DNA of 64,000 nt from Gracilimonas sp040117685 (GCF_040117685.2 NZ_JBEDYP020000018.1:62001-126000), one strand, 5' to 3'; shown: positions 1 through 7,868, counted from the stretch's first letter. Program-made: numbers and translations. Notes: generated by a model from the letters alone, not told the origin.

Positions 1-116
1 TTGTTGTAATAGGGAATGAAATTGAAAAAAATCCCAATAAAAAACGTGTTTATTGATGTTTAAAGCTGCTTTTTGCGATTAATTTAAAAATTCAGAAAAA
101 AAATTAAACTCAAATT

Positions 117-142
117 TAAGAACGCTATTTCGCCAACGATAA
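117..142 (+). promoter_or_regulatory. possible sigma-28-like flagellin promoter
   Basis: Seen: TAAGAACG, a 10-base gap, then AACGATAA, about 58 bases before the flagellin start. The second element shares CGATAA with the known flagellar sigma-28 -10 box (GCCGATAA), and the first begins TAA as in TAAAGTTT. The spacing is one base short of the enterobacterial optimum and the -35 match is weak. Assignment rests mostly on the flagellin gene downstream. Confidence 0.3.
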
Positions 143-199
143 CTTGAGTAACCAAAGCAATTCATAAGAAATTTAAATTAATCAATAAGGTGAAATATC

Positions 200-1159
200 A
201 TGGCAAGTTTTGGAGATTTAAACAGAGTTAATACGAACGTTCAGTCGTTAGACTCACAGTTATCACTGAACCGTGTAAATCGTGACCTGGCCGACAGCCG
301 TATGCGTATGTCAACCGGTCTTAAAATCAACAAAGCAGAAGACAACGCTGCCGGTTACTCTATTGCAACTAAACTGAAAAGCAGAACTGCCGGTCTGGAG
401 CAATCCCTGCAAAACGTAGGCGATGCCAAGTCTGTATTGGATATTGCTGAGTCCAGCTTCGATACCATCATGGACAGTCTCGTTGAGATGAAAGGTTTGG
501 CTACTCAGGCTGCTAACGACACTCTTGGCGACACCGAGCGTGGCTATATCGGCGACCAGATCAAAGCCTTAGGCGATGACATCAACGAAATCGCTAACCA
601 AACTGTATTCCAGGACTTCGACCTTCTGAACGGTGCTACCGACGACATGTCCGGATCATTGTCCCTAACCTTCCAGGTGGGAGAGCGTGCTTCTGATACT
701 ATTACAACAGACATCGATGCTGTAAACGTTGGTGAGCTGTTTGCTTCTTCAGGAGATGCTTCTCTGGGTGCTACAACAACCGCCGGTGGTGGTGCTGCTG
801 CAGGTGCTGCGATTTCAGCTACTGCGGCTACAACCAGTGGACAAGGTGCATTGACTTTCGCTACTACAGCCACAGCTTCTGATTTCCGTAGCTTCCTGAG
901 CTCCGTTGACAGCGCGATTGACGAAATGTCGAACCGGGTTAACGACATTGGTATTACTCAGTCTTCTCTTTCTGTACGTGAAGAGACTTTATCTGAGTCT
1001 ATCAGCGCGAACGAATCTGCCAAGTCACGTATCATGGATACCGACTTTGCGAAAGAACAAAGTAAATCTGTTAAGCTTCAGATTCTACAGCAGACAGCAA
1101 CTTCATCCCTGGCACAGGCCAACATGGGACCACAGTCTGTACTTGGATTCCTCGGATAA
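200..1159 (+). CDS. fliC: flagellin
   Basis: Structural subunit of the flagellar filament, exported by the flagellar type III apparatus. The 319-residue product has the conserved N-terminal D0/D1 helices (about residues 1-145, including the RMSTGLKINKAEDNAAGYSI segment) and the conserved C-terminal D1/D0 helices (about 225-319, ending QANMGPQSVLGFLG). The central surface-exposed part is very short, about 50 residues of Ala/Thr/Gly/Ser-rich sequence, so this is a compact flagellin with almost no D2/D3 domain. The ATG is supported by an AAGGTGA ribosome-binding site 8 bases upstream, unusually strong for this window. The gene stands alone, with a sigma-28-like promoter before it and a terminator after it. 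No other flagellar gene is in the window. Confidence 0.97.
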   Translation: MASFGDLNRVNTNVQSLDSQLSLNRVNRDLADSRMRMSTGLKINKAEDNAAGYSIATKLKSRTAGLEQSLQNVGDAKSVLDIAESSFDTIMDSLVEMKGLATQAANDTLGDTERGYIGDQIKALGDDINEIANQTVFQDFDLLNGATDDMSGSLSLTFQVGERASDTITTDIDAVNVGELFASSGDASLGATTTAGGGAAAGAAISATAATTSGQGALTFATTATASDFRSFLSSVDSAIDEMSNRVNDIGITQSSLSVREETLSESISANESAKSRIMDTDFAKEQSKSVKLQILQQTATSSLAQANMGPQSVLGFLG

Positions 1160-1185
1160 GCCGAAATCCAGCAAACAACATAGTG

Positions 1186-1223
1186 AATCCATATCGTCTG
1201 AAAGGGCGATATGGATTTTTTTA
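1186..1223 (+). terminator. intrinsic terminator of the flagellin gene
   Basis: An 11-bp perfect stem, AATCCATATCG paired with CGATATGGATT, with a 10-base loop and a following T run. It starts 26 bases after the flagellin stop codon. Confidence 0.85.
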
Positions 1224-1258
1224 TTTCAGAGTGGACGGTTTATTTTTTTTCTTTATAT

Positions 1259-1278
1259 TTAAGACAAACGACTCTTAA
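1259..1278. promoter_or_regulatory. palindromic operator before the Rrf2-family regulator gene
   Basis: TTAAGA-N8-TCTTAA with a perfect 6-bp inverted repeat. It ends 9 bases before the ATG of the regulator, so a bound protein would block its own gene. The same palindrome with the same 8-base spacer recurs before ric and twice before nirK. The AAGA...TCTT core resembles the ends of the enterobacterial NsrR site (AAGATGC...GCATCTT). Assignment to this regulator is inference. Confidence 0.7.
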
Positions 1279-1287
1279 ATAGATTCT

Positions 1288-1740
1288 ATGTTGTTATCAA
1301 AGTCTTGCGTTTATGGTTTGAGAGCTAGCTTATATCTTGCTTCAAGAACAGAGCAGGAGTATACATCTATACGCGAGATGAGTGAAGATCTGGATATTTC
1401 CTTTCACTTTCTTACAAAGATATTGCAACAGCTAACTGCAGATTCATTGATGGAATCCTACAAAGGGCCAAATGGTGGAATCCGGTTATCGGAAAAAGGG
1501 AAGAAGGCTACTCTATTGGATATAGTAATTGCTATTGACGGGCCGGAACTATTCACACAATGTGCGCTTGGGTTACCTGGGTGCGGATCATCTGCACCCT
1601 GTCCATTGCATGACAGCTGGCTGAATGTAAGAGAATCCATAAAAGACATGCTGGAACGTACCGATCTAAAACATTTAGCCCGGGAAGGGAGAGCGAATAA
1701 ATTTCGTATTACAGCAGATGGTTCATTTGTCTGGCGGTGA
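1288..1740 (+). CDS. Rrf2-family Fe-S transcriptional regulator, NsrR-like
   Basis: A 150-residue winged-helix DNA-binding regulator of the Rrf2 family (NsrR, IscR, RsrR relatives). The helix-turn-helix lies in roughly residues 25-65. Three cysteines, C92, C99 and C105, sit in the position where family members bind a [4Fe-4S] or [2Fe-2S] cluster; the C-X6-C-X5-C spacing is close to that of NsrR. Known NsrR proteins lose DNA binding when nitric oxide attacks the cluster. The neighbours (ric directly downstream, nirK 6 kb away, each with the same palindrome) make NO the most likely signal here, which is inference. The palindrome just before its own start suggests autoregulation. An IscR-type or redox role cannot be excluded from sequence alone. 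Confidence 0.85.
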   Translation: MLLSKSCVYGLRASLYLASRTEQEYTSIREMSEDLDISFHFLTKILQQLTADSLMESYKGPNGGIRLSEKGKKATLLDIVIAIDGPELFTQCALGLPGCGSSAPCPLHDSWLNVRESIKDMLERTDLKHLAREGRANKFRITADGSFVWR

Positions 1741-1757
1741 AAAAAATTTAAACAATT

Positions 1758-1777
1758 AAAAGATAAAATACTCTTAA
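1758..1777. promoter_or_regulatory. palindromic operator before ric
   Basis: AAAAGA-N8-TCTTAA (five of six positions pair). It ends only 2 bases before the ric start codon, so it occupies the space where a ribosome-binding site would lie. Spacer length is identical to the other three copies in the window. Confidence 0.68.
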
Positions 1778-1779
1778 AT

Positions 1780-2484
1780 ATGGTTAACTCAGAAACACTA
1801 TCAAAAAAAACAGTAGGGCAGATTGTTGCCGAAGATTACAGGGCTGCTCAGGTATTCAGATCGTATGGTCTTGATTTTTGCTGTGGCGGAAAAGTCTCAC
1901 TTGAAACAGCCTGTTCGAAGAAAGGTCTGGATATGAATAAAATTGAAACCGAACTGAAGGCACTTAATTTGGATACCGGTGAAAATCACAATTACAATGA
2001 TTGGTCGCTGGATTTCCTTGTAGATTATATTGTAAACAACCACCATAGTTTTGTGCGGAAAATGCTGCCGGAAATTGACTTTTATGCTGAAAAAGTAGCC
2101 AGGGTACATGGCGAGAGAGATCCGGAACTGCTTGATATCCTCCAAAATGTACGCCTGCTTAAGGATGAGATGATGGGACATCTTCAGAAAGAAGAAGATG
2201 AGCTGTTTCCACAAATCAAGGAATTAGTTACAGAGCAAAAAAAGGGGCAGTTAAAACAGGTAATAGTTGAAGCATTGGAAGAAGAACATGATAAAGCCGG
2301 TGATTTAATGGCTACGATCGAAGAACTTACCAACGGGTTCAATCCGCCGGAAAATGCCTGCGCTTCATATCGGGTTCTGTTTCAGAACCTGGAAGGCTTC
2401 CAGCAGGATCTACACAAACATGTGCACCTCGAAAATAACATCCTCTTTCCAAAAGCTTTGGAGTTGGAGAACAGACTAAATTAG
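1780..2484 (+). CDS. ric: iron-sulfur cluster repair di-iron protein (Ric/ScdA/YtfE)
   Basis: Cytoplasmic di-iron protein that helps restore Fe-S clusters damaged by nitric oxide or peroxide. The 234 residues show the ScdA_N domain (about 1-65, with the GLDFCCGGK signature, C34 and C35), then a hemerythrin-like four-helix domain. Candidate di-iron ligands in the expected spacing are H88 or H89, H134, E138, H170, H214 and E218. Length matches the family (about 220-245). The start fits because the conserved TVGQIVAED block begins at residue 11. It directly follows the Rrf2 regulator gene and carries its own copy of the palindromic operator, so NO-induced expression is likely. Two small membrane-protein genes follow at once. 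Confidence 0.95.
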   Translation: MVNSETLSKKTVGQIVAEDYRAAQVFRSYGLDFCCGGKVSLETACSKKGLDMNKIETELKALNLDTGENHNYNDWSLDFLVDYIVNNHHSFVRKMLPEIDFYAEKVARVHGERDPELLDILQNVRLLKDEMMGHLQKEEDELFPQIKELVTEQKKGQLKQVIVEALEEEHDKAGDLMATIEELTNGFNPPENACASYRVLFQNLEGFQQDLHKHVHLENNILFPKALELENRLN

Positions 2485-2493
2485 CTCTGATTG

Positions 2494-2931
2494 ATGCCAC
2501 TAATAACCCGTCTGTTTCTTAAAACAGGCCTTATTTACTTTTTGGGAGCACTTTTGGTTGGGGTACTTCTTCAGGTTGATGAAGTTAGTATACCCAACCT
2601 CACTCCCATGTTCTGGCATATGTTAATGGTGGGATGGATAACTCAAATAATTATGGGGATCTCACTTTGGATGTTTCCGGGCAGAATTAAAAAAGAGAGT
2701 TTTCTGAATCAGAAATGGGCCTGGTTTACCTATGTATTTTTAAACCTGGGGTTGGTTCTGCGATTTGTATGTGAGCCAATGATTTTACTTTCGCAAGGGT
2801 ACCACTGGAAAGTATGGCTTCTTGTCTCAGCGGCGCTTCAATTTGTTGCCGTTGTTTGCTACGTCATTGAAATTTGGCCACGAGTACTGTCGAAAAAGCA
2901 ACGGCGCAAAAGAAAGAAAAGCTCCCGCTGA
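2494..2931 (+). CDS. small heme-copper-oxidase-like membrane protein, first of a tandem pair
   Basis: About 145 residues with four predicted membrane helices and a very basic C-terminal tail (KKQRRKRKKSSR). Helix 2 carries HMLMVGWITQIIMGISLWMFP; the H-x4-GW-x2-Q-x3-G-x3-WMFP pattern recalls a heme-ligand helix of CcoN/NorB-type oxidase subunits and NnrS-like proteins. It is far too short to be a catalytic subunit. The ATG at 2494 is preferred over the TTG one codon earlier. It begins 9 bases after ric and is followed, 1 base after its stop, by a gene for a related protein, so the three form an operon. A role in NO handling or heme/copper sensing is inference from context. Confidence 0.6.
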   Translation: MPLITRLFLKTGLIYFLGALLVGVLLQVDEVSIPNLTPMFWHMLMVGWITQIIMGISLWMFPGRIKKESFLNQKWAWFTYVFLNLGLVLRFVCEPMILLSQGYHWKVWLLVSAALQFVAVVCYVIEIWPRVLSKKQRRKRKKSSR

Positions 2932-2932
2932 T

Positions 2933-3343
2933 ATGACCCTCCCATCCCGACTGCTGATTAAGAGTTCACTGCTGTACCTGTTAGCCGGGACGTTATTGGG
3001 AACTCTCTTGCTAATCAACAAAGTATTTCTCATCCATCCGACCATTTGGGTGTTGTTGCCAATTCATATCGAACTGATGATTTTTGGCTGGGTCATTCAG
3101 TTTACACTAGGTGTTGCTTACTGGATGTTACCCCGCTACCTGAAAGGAGAGGCAAGGGATAATCAATTACTCGCATACAGTATGGTTGGAGCATTTAACC
3201 TGGGAATTTGGTTAATGGTTTTTGCAGAAGTATCACAGACTCATCAGTCTGTTCAACAAATCGCCAGGGCTCTGGAACTGGGTGCTGTAATCCTGTTCAT
3301 AATGCTGCATTGGAAACGGATTACATCTTATAATAAAAGTTGA
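2933..3343 (+). CDS. small heme-copper-oxidase-like membrane protein, second of a tandem pair
   Basis: About 136 residues, four predicted membrane helices, clearly similar in layout to the preceding protein. Helix 2 carries HIELMIFGWVIQFTLGVAYWMLP, again H-x4-GW-x2-Q-x3-G-x3-WMLP. The histidine at the helix start could bind heme. The ATG at 2933 lies 1 base after the previous stop, which indicates translational coupling; a longer in-frame extension back to 2822 would overlap the upstream gene and is not favoured. It converges on the TonB receptor gene with a 1-base gap. Function is unknown. The pair may work as a dimer of half-size subunits. Confidence 0.6.
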   Translation: MTLPSRLLIKSSLLYLLAGTLLGTLLLINKVFLIHPTIWVLLPIHIELMIFGWVIQFTLGVAYWMLPRYLKGEARDNQLLAYSMVGAFNLGIWLMVFAEVSQTHQSVQQIARALELGAVILFIMLHWKRITSYNKS

Positions 3344-3344
3344 A

Positions 3345-5555
3345 TCAGAACTGATACCTGAGTGAAAGCATCACATTCCTTCCGGCTTCAGGTACATTTC
3401 CAATACTCGTATGCGTGTGGTAGTAATCATCCAGCAGGTTGTTGATGCTCAGAATGGAAGACAGGTTCCCATTCATCCAGGTGCGCTCATAAGTGAAATT
3501 CAGTACGGCATAGGCATCCGTTTCATCTTCATTGGAAGCCGTTTGTGCTATGCGGCCCTGTGCGGCCGCCCATTCTACTTCCGTCATAATCATGTTCTGT
3601 TTGTGATGAAAGTGAATGGAGTTATTTCCTTTCAGCGGAGGAATGAGGGGCAGGGGCTCACCCAGTGTTTGATTTTGGGCATATAAGTAAGAAACCCGGT
3701 TATCGAAACTTATGTGATGACTGATTTTATTGATGCTGCGGATTTCAAAACCTGAGATGGTGGCATCTCCAACATTAGCGTATTGCTTAAACTGGAAATC
3801 CGGAGTGCTTACGTTTTCTGCCAGAATACCATCGATATAATTGAAGTACTGCTTGTGAAATAAAGTCAAGGAAAGGGAATGCTGTTCATTTTCCCAGGTT
3901 GTGTTGAGATCGGTGTTAATCGAACGCTCGGTTTTTAACCATGGATTTCCATCATAAAAGTATCCATCCACATAATTATAAATATAATGCCCGAACAGCT
4001 CCATATGATTTCCCATCCGTTCGGAGTACACCACATTGCCTGATAGACTCCATTCGTTATTCAACAGCCATAACAAACTGCCGGAGGCGGAAAGCAAGAA
4101 TTTATTCCGGGGAGTTAGCTCACGGTCGTACAATCCTTCAAAAAAGGAACCATAATTTTCGCTGTCGGTTCTCAGGCTTTTGAAGCGAATGCTTTCCTCA
4201 AGTTTAAAGAGTAAGGAATTGGAGAGCTCAAAACGGTGACGCAGCCCGACATTGACCTCATTGGTTTTAACTTCATCTAAATTGTATATGAACATATCCT
4301 GCACGTCTTGATCCAGGCTGTTCATTTCCATATCACCGTAAGCTTCGGAGGTGTAACTGTTCAGGTACCATTGGGTATTTTTGGGTAACGAACCGTTGAA
4401 ACGAGCTCCAAAAGTAGTGGTTTCACCATACATGGGCATATGCATTCCCCGCATAACCGGACGATTGGCTACATCACGACTGTAATCGTCCATGGTATGG
4501 CGAATAGAGTTGGCATACAGCTGAATAGATTTGATCCGGTACTTTTTATCAGATGAAGCAAAGTTAAACTGTACTTGTCCGATATCGGCAAGGGCTTTGG
4601 TTGCATCCATAAGCAAGGCCGGATAGCCGATATCATAGGCTTTGTCAGTAATGTAGCCGGCTTCAATGGAGTGTTTGGAAGGGAAGGTATGCCGGTAACT
4701 CAGATTCAGGTTCAGCTTCTCATACTGTGTGTTGTTAATGGTTTGATTGTTCCCGGCGGTGAAGTCGTCTGCCTTTTTATAACTACCGGAGAATCGCACG
4801 GCATTTCTGCCGGAAGCATCCGATGTGTTTCCGGTAACACTGAAGTTTCTGAACTGATCCGGCATTCGGTAGGCTGCGTTTATATCCATGGAAAACAGGT
4901 TCGACTCTGCTTTCTGAGTCACAAGGTTCACCGTACTGTTGCCGGTACCGTTTTGTGCAACACCGGTTCCGCTTTTGTCAATTTCCAGTTTAGACAGGTT
5001 ATTGGTTTCAACATACGAGGTGATGGGATCCATTTTATCCACACAAGCTTTGAATACCTGCATGCCGTCAATAACCAGGTTCATGCGCTGATCACTCTGT
5101 CCGCGCACCACAGGTTCCCACCCAAACGCACCGCGCTTATTCGTGGAAATTCCATCGATATTATCCAGAAACTCGGCCATCTCCGTGCTGGCTTTCTGGT
5201 TATGGTAGGCGTGTACATTATTGTCGCCGTCTTTATTGGCTACCACCATCAGCTCTTTTGAATCCCTGAATATGGCGGGGTTCAGATGAATAAATTCTAT
5301 TCCAGCATGTAAGTGGATATGTTTAGATGAATAACCAACAGCCGTTAACCGAATATGAGCATGCTGTTCAGGATCTATACTGAAATACCCGTCTATATCG
5401 GTTACGGTAAGTACAGTTCCATCTTCATCCATTACATGGGCGCGAATCACCGGTTCTTCAGTGATTTTATCCAGTACCTGAACCGTAACTTCCTGAGCAG
5501 AAAGCGGTTCAAGCCACATAAATAAAAGGGTGAGTAAGCAAATAATTGTTCTCAT
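3345..5555 (-). CDS. TonB-dependent copper receptor, OprC/NosA-like
   Basis: Outer-membrane active transporter of 736 residues. Order: signal peptide (about 1-20), carboxypeptidase-regulatory-like beta-sandwich (about 22-90), plug domain (about 105-215), then a 22-strand barrel ending in an aromatic residue (YQF). The plug holds C171-x3-M175 inside a KMDPITSYVE context, and the barrel holds H353-x-M355 (RHTMDDYS). These match the CxxxM and HxM copper ligands known from Pseudomonas OprC and the related NosA. A Met/His cluster (MHMPM) lies at about 371-375. It is the last gene of a minus-strand run with a Met/His lipoprotein and a Cys/His-rich membrane protein. This supports copper uptake for nirK and other copper enzymes. 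Substrate assignment is by motif and neighbourhood. Confidence 0.85.
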   Translation of the reverse strand: MRTIICLLTLLFMWLEPLSAQEVTVQVLDKITEEPVIRAHVMDEDGTVLTVTDIDGYFSIDPEQHAHIRLTAVGYSSKHIHLHAGIEFIHLNPAIFRDSKELMVVANKDGDNNVHAYHNQKASTEMAEFLDNIDGISTNKRGAFGWEPVVRGQSDQRMNLVIDGMQVFKACVDKMDPITSYVETNNLSKLEIDKSGTGVAQNGTGNSTVNLVTQKAESNLFSMDINAAYRMPDQFRNFSVTGNTSDASGRNAVRFSGSYKKADDFTAGNNQTINNTQYEKLNLNLSYRHTFPSKHSIEAGYITDKAYDIGYPALLMDATKALADIGQVQFNFASSDKKYRIKSIQLYANSIRHTMDDYSRDVANRPVMRGMHMPMYGETTTFGARFNGSLPKNTQWYLNSYTSEAYGDMEMNSLDQDVQDMFIYNLDEVKTNEVNVGLRHRFELSNSLLFKLEESIRFKSLRTDSENYGSFFEGLYDRELTPRNKFLLSASGSLLWLLNNEWSLSGNVVYSERMGNHMELFGHYIYNYVDGYFYDGNPWLKTERSINTDLNTTWENEQHSLSLTLFHKQYFNYIDGILAENVSTPDFQFKQYANVGDATISGFEIRSINKISHHISFDNRVSYLYAQNQTLGEPLPLIPPLKGNNSIHFHHKQNMIMTEVEWAAAQGRIAQTASNEDETDAYAVLNFTYERTWMNGNLSSILSINNLLDDYYHTHTSIGNVPEAGRNVMLSLRYQF

Positions 5556-5633
5556 GACTTTGGTTTTTTTGAGGCTCAGCGATAAGCTGTCAGGCTACAA
5601 TAACCTGACAACTTTCTTCTGAACGGGGCATCA

Positions 5634-6440
5634 TTATTTTGCTTGTACGCTGTACTCGAACATCACTTCCGGAAGTGTGTCGTTTTCAGCTATAAGTTGT
5701 ACGGACGTTGTCCAGACGCCGCTCATGCTATAATTGATTTCACCTTGGTAAAATCCATCACCCATGGCTACCGGAGTGGTATAGTCAGTGGAATGCCCGC
5801 TTCCTCCGCCCATATCCATATAGGGATAAACGGAAAGTTCAGCATTTTCAACCGCCGGAAAGTCCATCATTCCGGTTCGGGTGTGAATCAGGAATACCAG
5901 GTCGTTGTTTCCACTTACCGGTTTCTGAGGAGCATACCAGCTTATGTAGTACACCTTGTCATCATCACCCCGGGTGGAGGTAAATTTCCAGGAAGAAGAA
6001 ACTTCGATAGGGAGCTCTCCGGATACCGTTTCACCGTTCATCCTGGTAATCTCAAAAGAGACGGACCAGCTTCCCATTTCGCCGCTTGGCATTATAAAAA
6101 CGGCCATATTTTGGAGGTAGTCTTCGTCTTCATCAGAAGTAACAGGCTGTTCGTATGGAGTAGAGTGCATCATTTGTCCCATATCCATCATAGGAGTGAT
6201 GGTAAATGATTCTATCTCGGCGGGTTTGCTACCTTCTTCAATCTGCCAGTAAAGCTGATTGGCTCCGGTCTCAAGTTCGGTTTCAGCATGCAATGAAACG
6301 GTATAGCCGCTGACCGTTACAGAGTTTACAGGAATAAGTTCTAAATCGGAGTCAGCATTGTTGTTGGTGTCACACGAAACAGCTGTGAATACCAAAGCTG
6401 CCATAGCCAGGATACGGCTATAATTTTTTAGCGTAGTCAT
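5634..6440 (-). CDS. Met/His-rich lipoprotein with two YtkA-like domains, probable copper binder
   Basis: A 268-residue envelope lipoprotein: the signal ends in a lipobox with the acylated Cys in LVFTAVSC (residue 23). Two beta-sandwich repeats follow, each containing a similar metal-type motif: PMMDMGQMMHSTPYEQPV in the first (about residues 82-99) and YPYMDMGGGSGHSTDY in the second (about 205-220). The repeated MDMG...HST signature suggests two equivalent Met/His sites. YtkA-like and related domains often occur beside copper systems. It lies 78 bases upstream of the OprC-like receptor on the same strand and could hand copper to or from it. This role is inference; no direct homologue function is known to me. 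Confidence 0.65.
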   Translation of the reverse strand: MTTLKNYSRILAMAALVFTAVSCDTNNNADSDLELIPVNSVTVSGYTVSLHAETELETGANQLYWQIEEGSKPAEIESFTITPMMDMGQMMHSTPYEQPVTSDEDEDYLQNMAVFIMPSGEMGSWSVSFEITRMNGETVSGELPIEVSSSWKFTSTRGDDDKVYYISWYAPQKPVSGNNDLVFLIHTRTGMMDFPAVENAELSVYPYMDMGGGSGHSTDYTTPVAMGDGFYQGEINYSMSGVWTTSVQLIAENDTLPEVMFEYSVQAK

Positions 6441-6517
6441 AAGAATATGAATTTAGTTTTGTTTAAATAGTTGGAGAAATGCAGCAATTGCATTTCATAA
6501 AAGCGCGGTAAACAAAA

Positions 6518-6961
6518 CTAAGCGCGAGGGGGGCGTAATAAGTCTTTTGTGCTACCCTTTAGGGGTACTTCATCGGTTAGCACTTGCAGATTCTCTTCGG
6601 AAGGTGGTGAAACCCATGACTCCGATTGATATTGAAGGGCGTTGTATTTAGCCGTTATCACCAAAGATGGTGTGGAAGAATTTGTGTTGGAATGAGGGGC
6701 CGTGTAGTAACAATCCTCAGTCTGATCACCGGTATTGTGATGGTTTTCAGTTCCATCCATTCCATGATGATGACAGGTGCAAATTTTCTGACCTTCCTCA
6801 ATCTCGCAGCTGCAGAAAATGATTTCACAATGATTTTCAGCCCCATGAGAGTGGGCGTGATGCATCAGAATTCCCATACCAAACCATCCGGCTACGTTCC
6901 ATAGCATAACAGTAATGACTGCTATCCCAATGTACCTGTAAAATGGATGGTGCGAATTCAT
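6518..6961 (-). CDS. Cys/His-rich small membrane protein, putative metal-binding
   Basis: About 147 residues from the ATG at 6961; a TTG four codons earlier is possible. One membrane helix (about residues 8-30) is followed by a periplasmic segment packed with potential metal ligands: MHHAHSHGAENHC, then CSC, then CTCHHHGMDG and ENHH. The remainder is polar with no recognised domain. It sits between a 4-TM protein gene and the Met/His lipoprotein gene in the copper operon. A periplasmic copper buffer or delivery role is plausible but not shown. A run of six C on the coding strand (6528-6533) lies four codons before the stop, so length variation there would change the C-terminus. Confidence 0.6.
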   Translation of the reverse strand: MNSHHPFYRYIGIAVITVMLWNVAGWFGMGILMHHAHSHGAENHCEIIFCSCEIEEGQKICTCHHHGMDGTENHHNTGDQTEDCYYTAPHSNTNSSTPSLVITAKYNALQYQSESWVSPPSEENLQVLTDEVPLKGSTKDLLRPPRA

Positions 6962-7049
6962 AGCTACTCTCAATTAGATGACCTAAATTAAGAAAAACTC
7001 AAAGAAAAGTTACCGTGGATATGATAAAAAAAGATAAAAGTGCCTGTTA

Positions 7050-7529
7050 TTATTTTTTTATCTCAGACACTCCCGCAACCTTTAGGCACAGGGTTAAGGT
7101 AAGGCCATAGGCAAGGTGCATACATAAGCCGGCGATAATCATGAGCCCCGGAAACCAGGTATTTGTGTAAAAAATCCCGAAATTCTCACCCGCAGCCAAT
7201 GCCACAAAAGGGGAGATAATAAGTCCTGCTGCTAAGGAGATAATTACACCGAAGATTAATCCCTGAGTAATCCATCTTCCTGGAATCCGTTGCCGAAGAA
7301 AGGCAACCCATATCAAAGCCAATACTATACCGCCAATATTGTACGCCAGATTTCCGAAAATAATATGATAGGGATCTCCGGGAAGGGAGTGATTGAAGCT
7401 CTCTGTAAGTATATAACCGATATCGATGGCCGGGAAACCCATCCCACCCAGCATAAAGGCAACCATAGCCATGATAAATGTTGCTATGAAACCCGAAATT
7501 ACCGTTCTAATAAATTCAGAAGAGGACAT
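7050..7529 (-). CDS. four-helix membrane protein of unknown function
   Basis: A 159-residue integral membrane protein with four hydrophobic helices separated by short loops. The first loop contains MGFPAIDIGYILTESFNHSLPGDP-type polar residues and a His. I recognise no catalytic motif. It is similar in style to the uncharacterised DUF6789-like 4-TM proteins of Bacteroidota. It is the first gene of the minus-strand run that ends in the copper receptor, with 88 bases to the next gene. A link to copper or heme handling is suggested only by position. Confidence 0.5.
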   Translation of the reverse strand: MSSSEFIRTVISGFIATFIMAMVAFMLGGMGFPAIDIGYILTESFNHSLPGDPYHIIFGNLAYNIGGIVLALIWVAFLRQRIPGRWITQGLIFGVIISLAAGLIISPFVALAAGENFGIFYTNTWFPGLMIIAGLCMHLAYGLTLTLCLKVAGVSEIKK

Positions 7530-7577
7530 AAATACTTGAACTATTGATGTTAGCCAACGGGGGATTATACTAAACTT

Positions 7578-7763
7578 TTACTTATCACACTTCTTACAAT
7601 TTAACAACTTTCCTAATCGGGACTTTCTTCCTTCTTCGGAAACCACCCACGGGCGTAACTGCCAGGGAGGGTTATGCCTTACGTGCTGATTATGTCCACA
7701 CTTTAACTTAGCGACCCAATCGCCGTGTTCATCTTTGTGAAATCCTGTTATAGGCTGCTTCAT
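7578..7763 (-). CDS. DUF3565 family small protein
   Basis: A 61-residue soluble protein with the family's conserved pattern: GFHKDEHGDWVAKL, C-G-H-x-Q-H-x-R-H, PW, and a C-terminal C-K-K-C. The paired Cys and His residues suggest one zinc or iron site. Length fits the family. It is divergent to nirK. The more distal palindromic operator (7849-7868) lies 86 bases before its start, so it may share NO-responsive control. DUF3565 function is not known to me. Confidence 0.75.
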   Translation of the reverse strand: MKQPITGFHKDEHGDWVAKLKCGHNQHVRHNPPWQLRPWVVSEEGRKSRLGKLLNCKKCDK

Positions 7764-7848
7764 ATTCCTATAAATTATGCCAATCCAACTTTGAATGAAA
7801 TGCTGTTTTGAAAAAGAAAGTATAACTCATTGGGGGGACAGAAAACAT

Positions 7849-7868
7849 TTAAGACATCTTCATCTTAA
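7849..7868. promoter_or_regulatory. palindromic operator, distal copy in the nirK/DUF3565 divergent region
   Basis: TTAAGA-N8-TCTTAA, perfect 6-bp arms and the same 8-base spacer as the copies before the Rrf2 gene and ric. It lies 113 bases before nirK and 86 bases before the DUF3565 gene, so it could serve either. Its centre is 68 bases from that of the proximal copy. Confidence 0.65.

Noticed and set aside
544..948. 134-residue open frame antisense to the flagellin gene
   Set aside because: Composition follows the flagellin codons in reverse; no domain or ribosome-binding site.
906..1262. 118-residue open frame overlapping the flagellin 3' end and the terminator
   Set aside because: It runs through the terminator hairpin and has no recognisable content.
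2822..2932. Longer start for the second heme-copper-oxidase-like gene
   Set aside because: It would overlap the preceding gene by 110 bases; the ATG at 2933 gives a family-like start with membrane helix 1.
4575..5261. 228-residue open frame antisense to the copper receptor
   Set aside because: The receptor has signal peptide, plug and barrel motifs; the antisense frame has none.
6980..7000. TTAAGA half-site upstream of the copper operon as another NO operator
   Set aside because: No matching TCTTAA at 8 bases, only AAGAAA-like sequence; only a half site.
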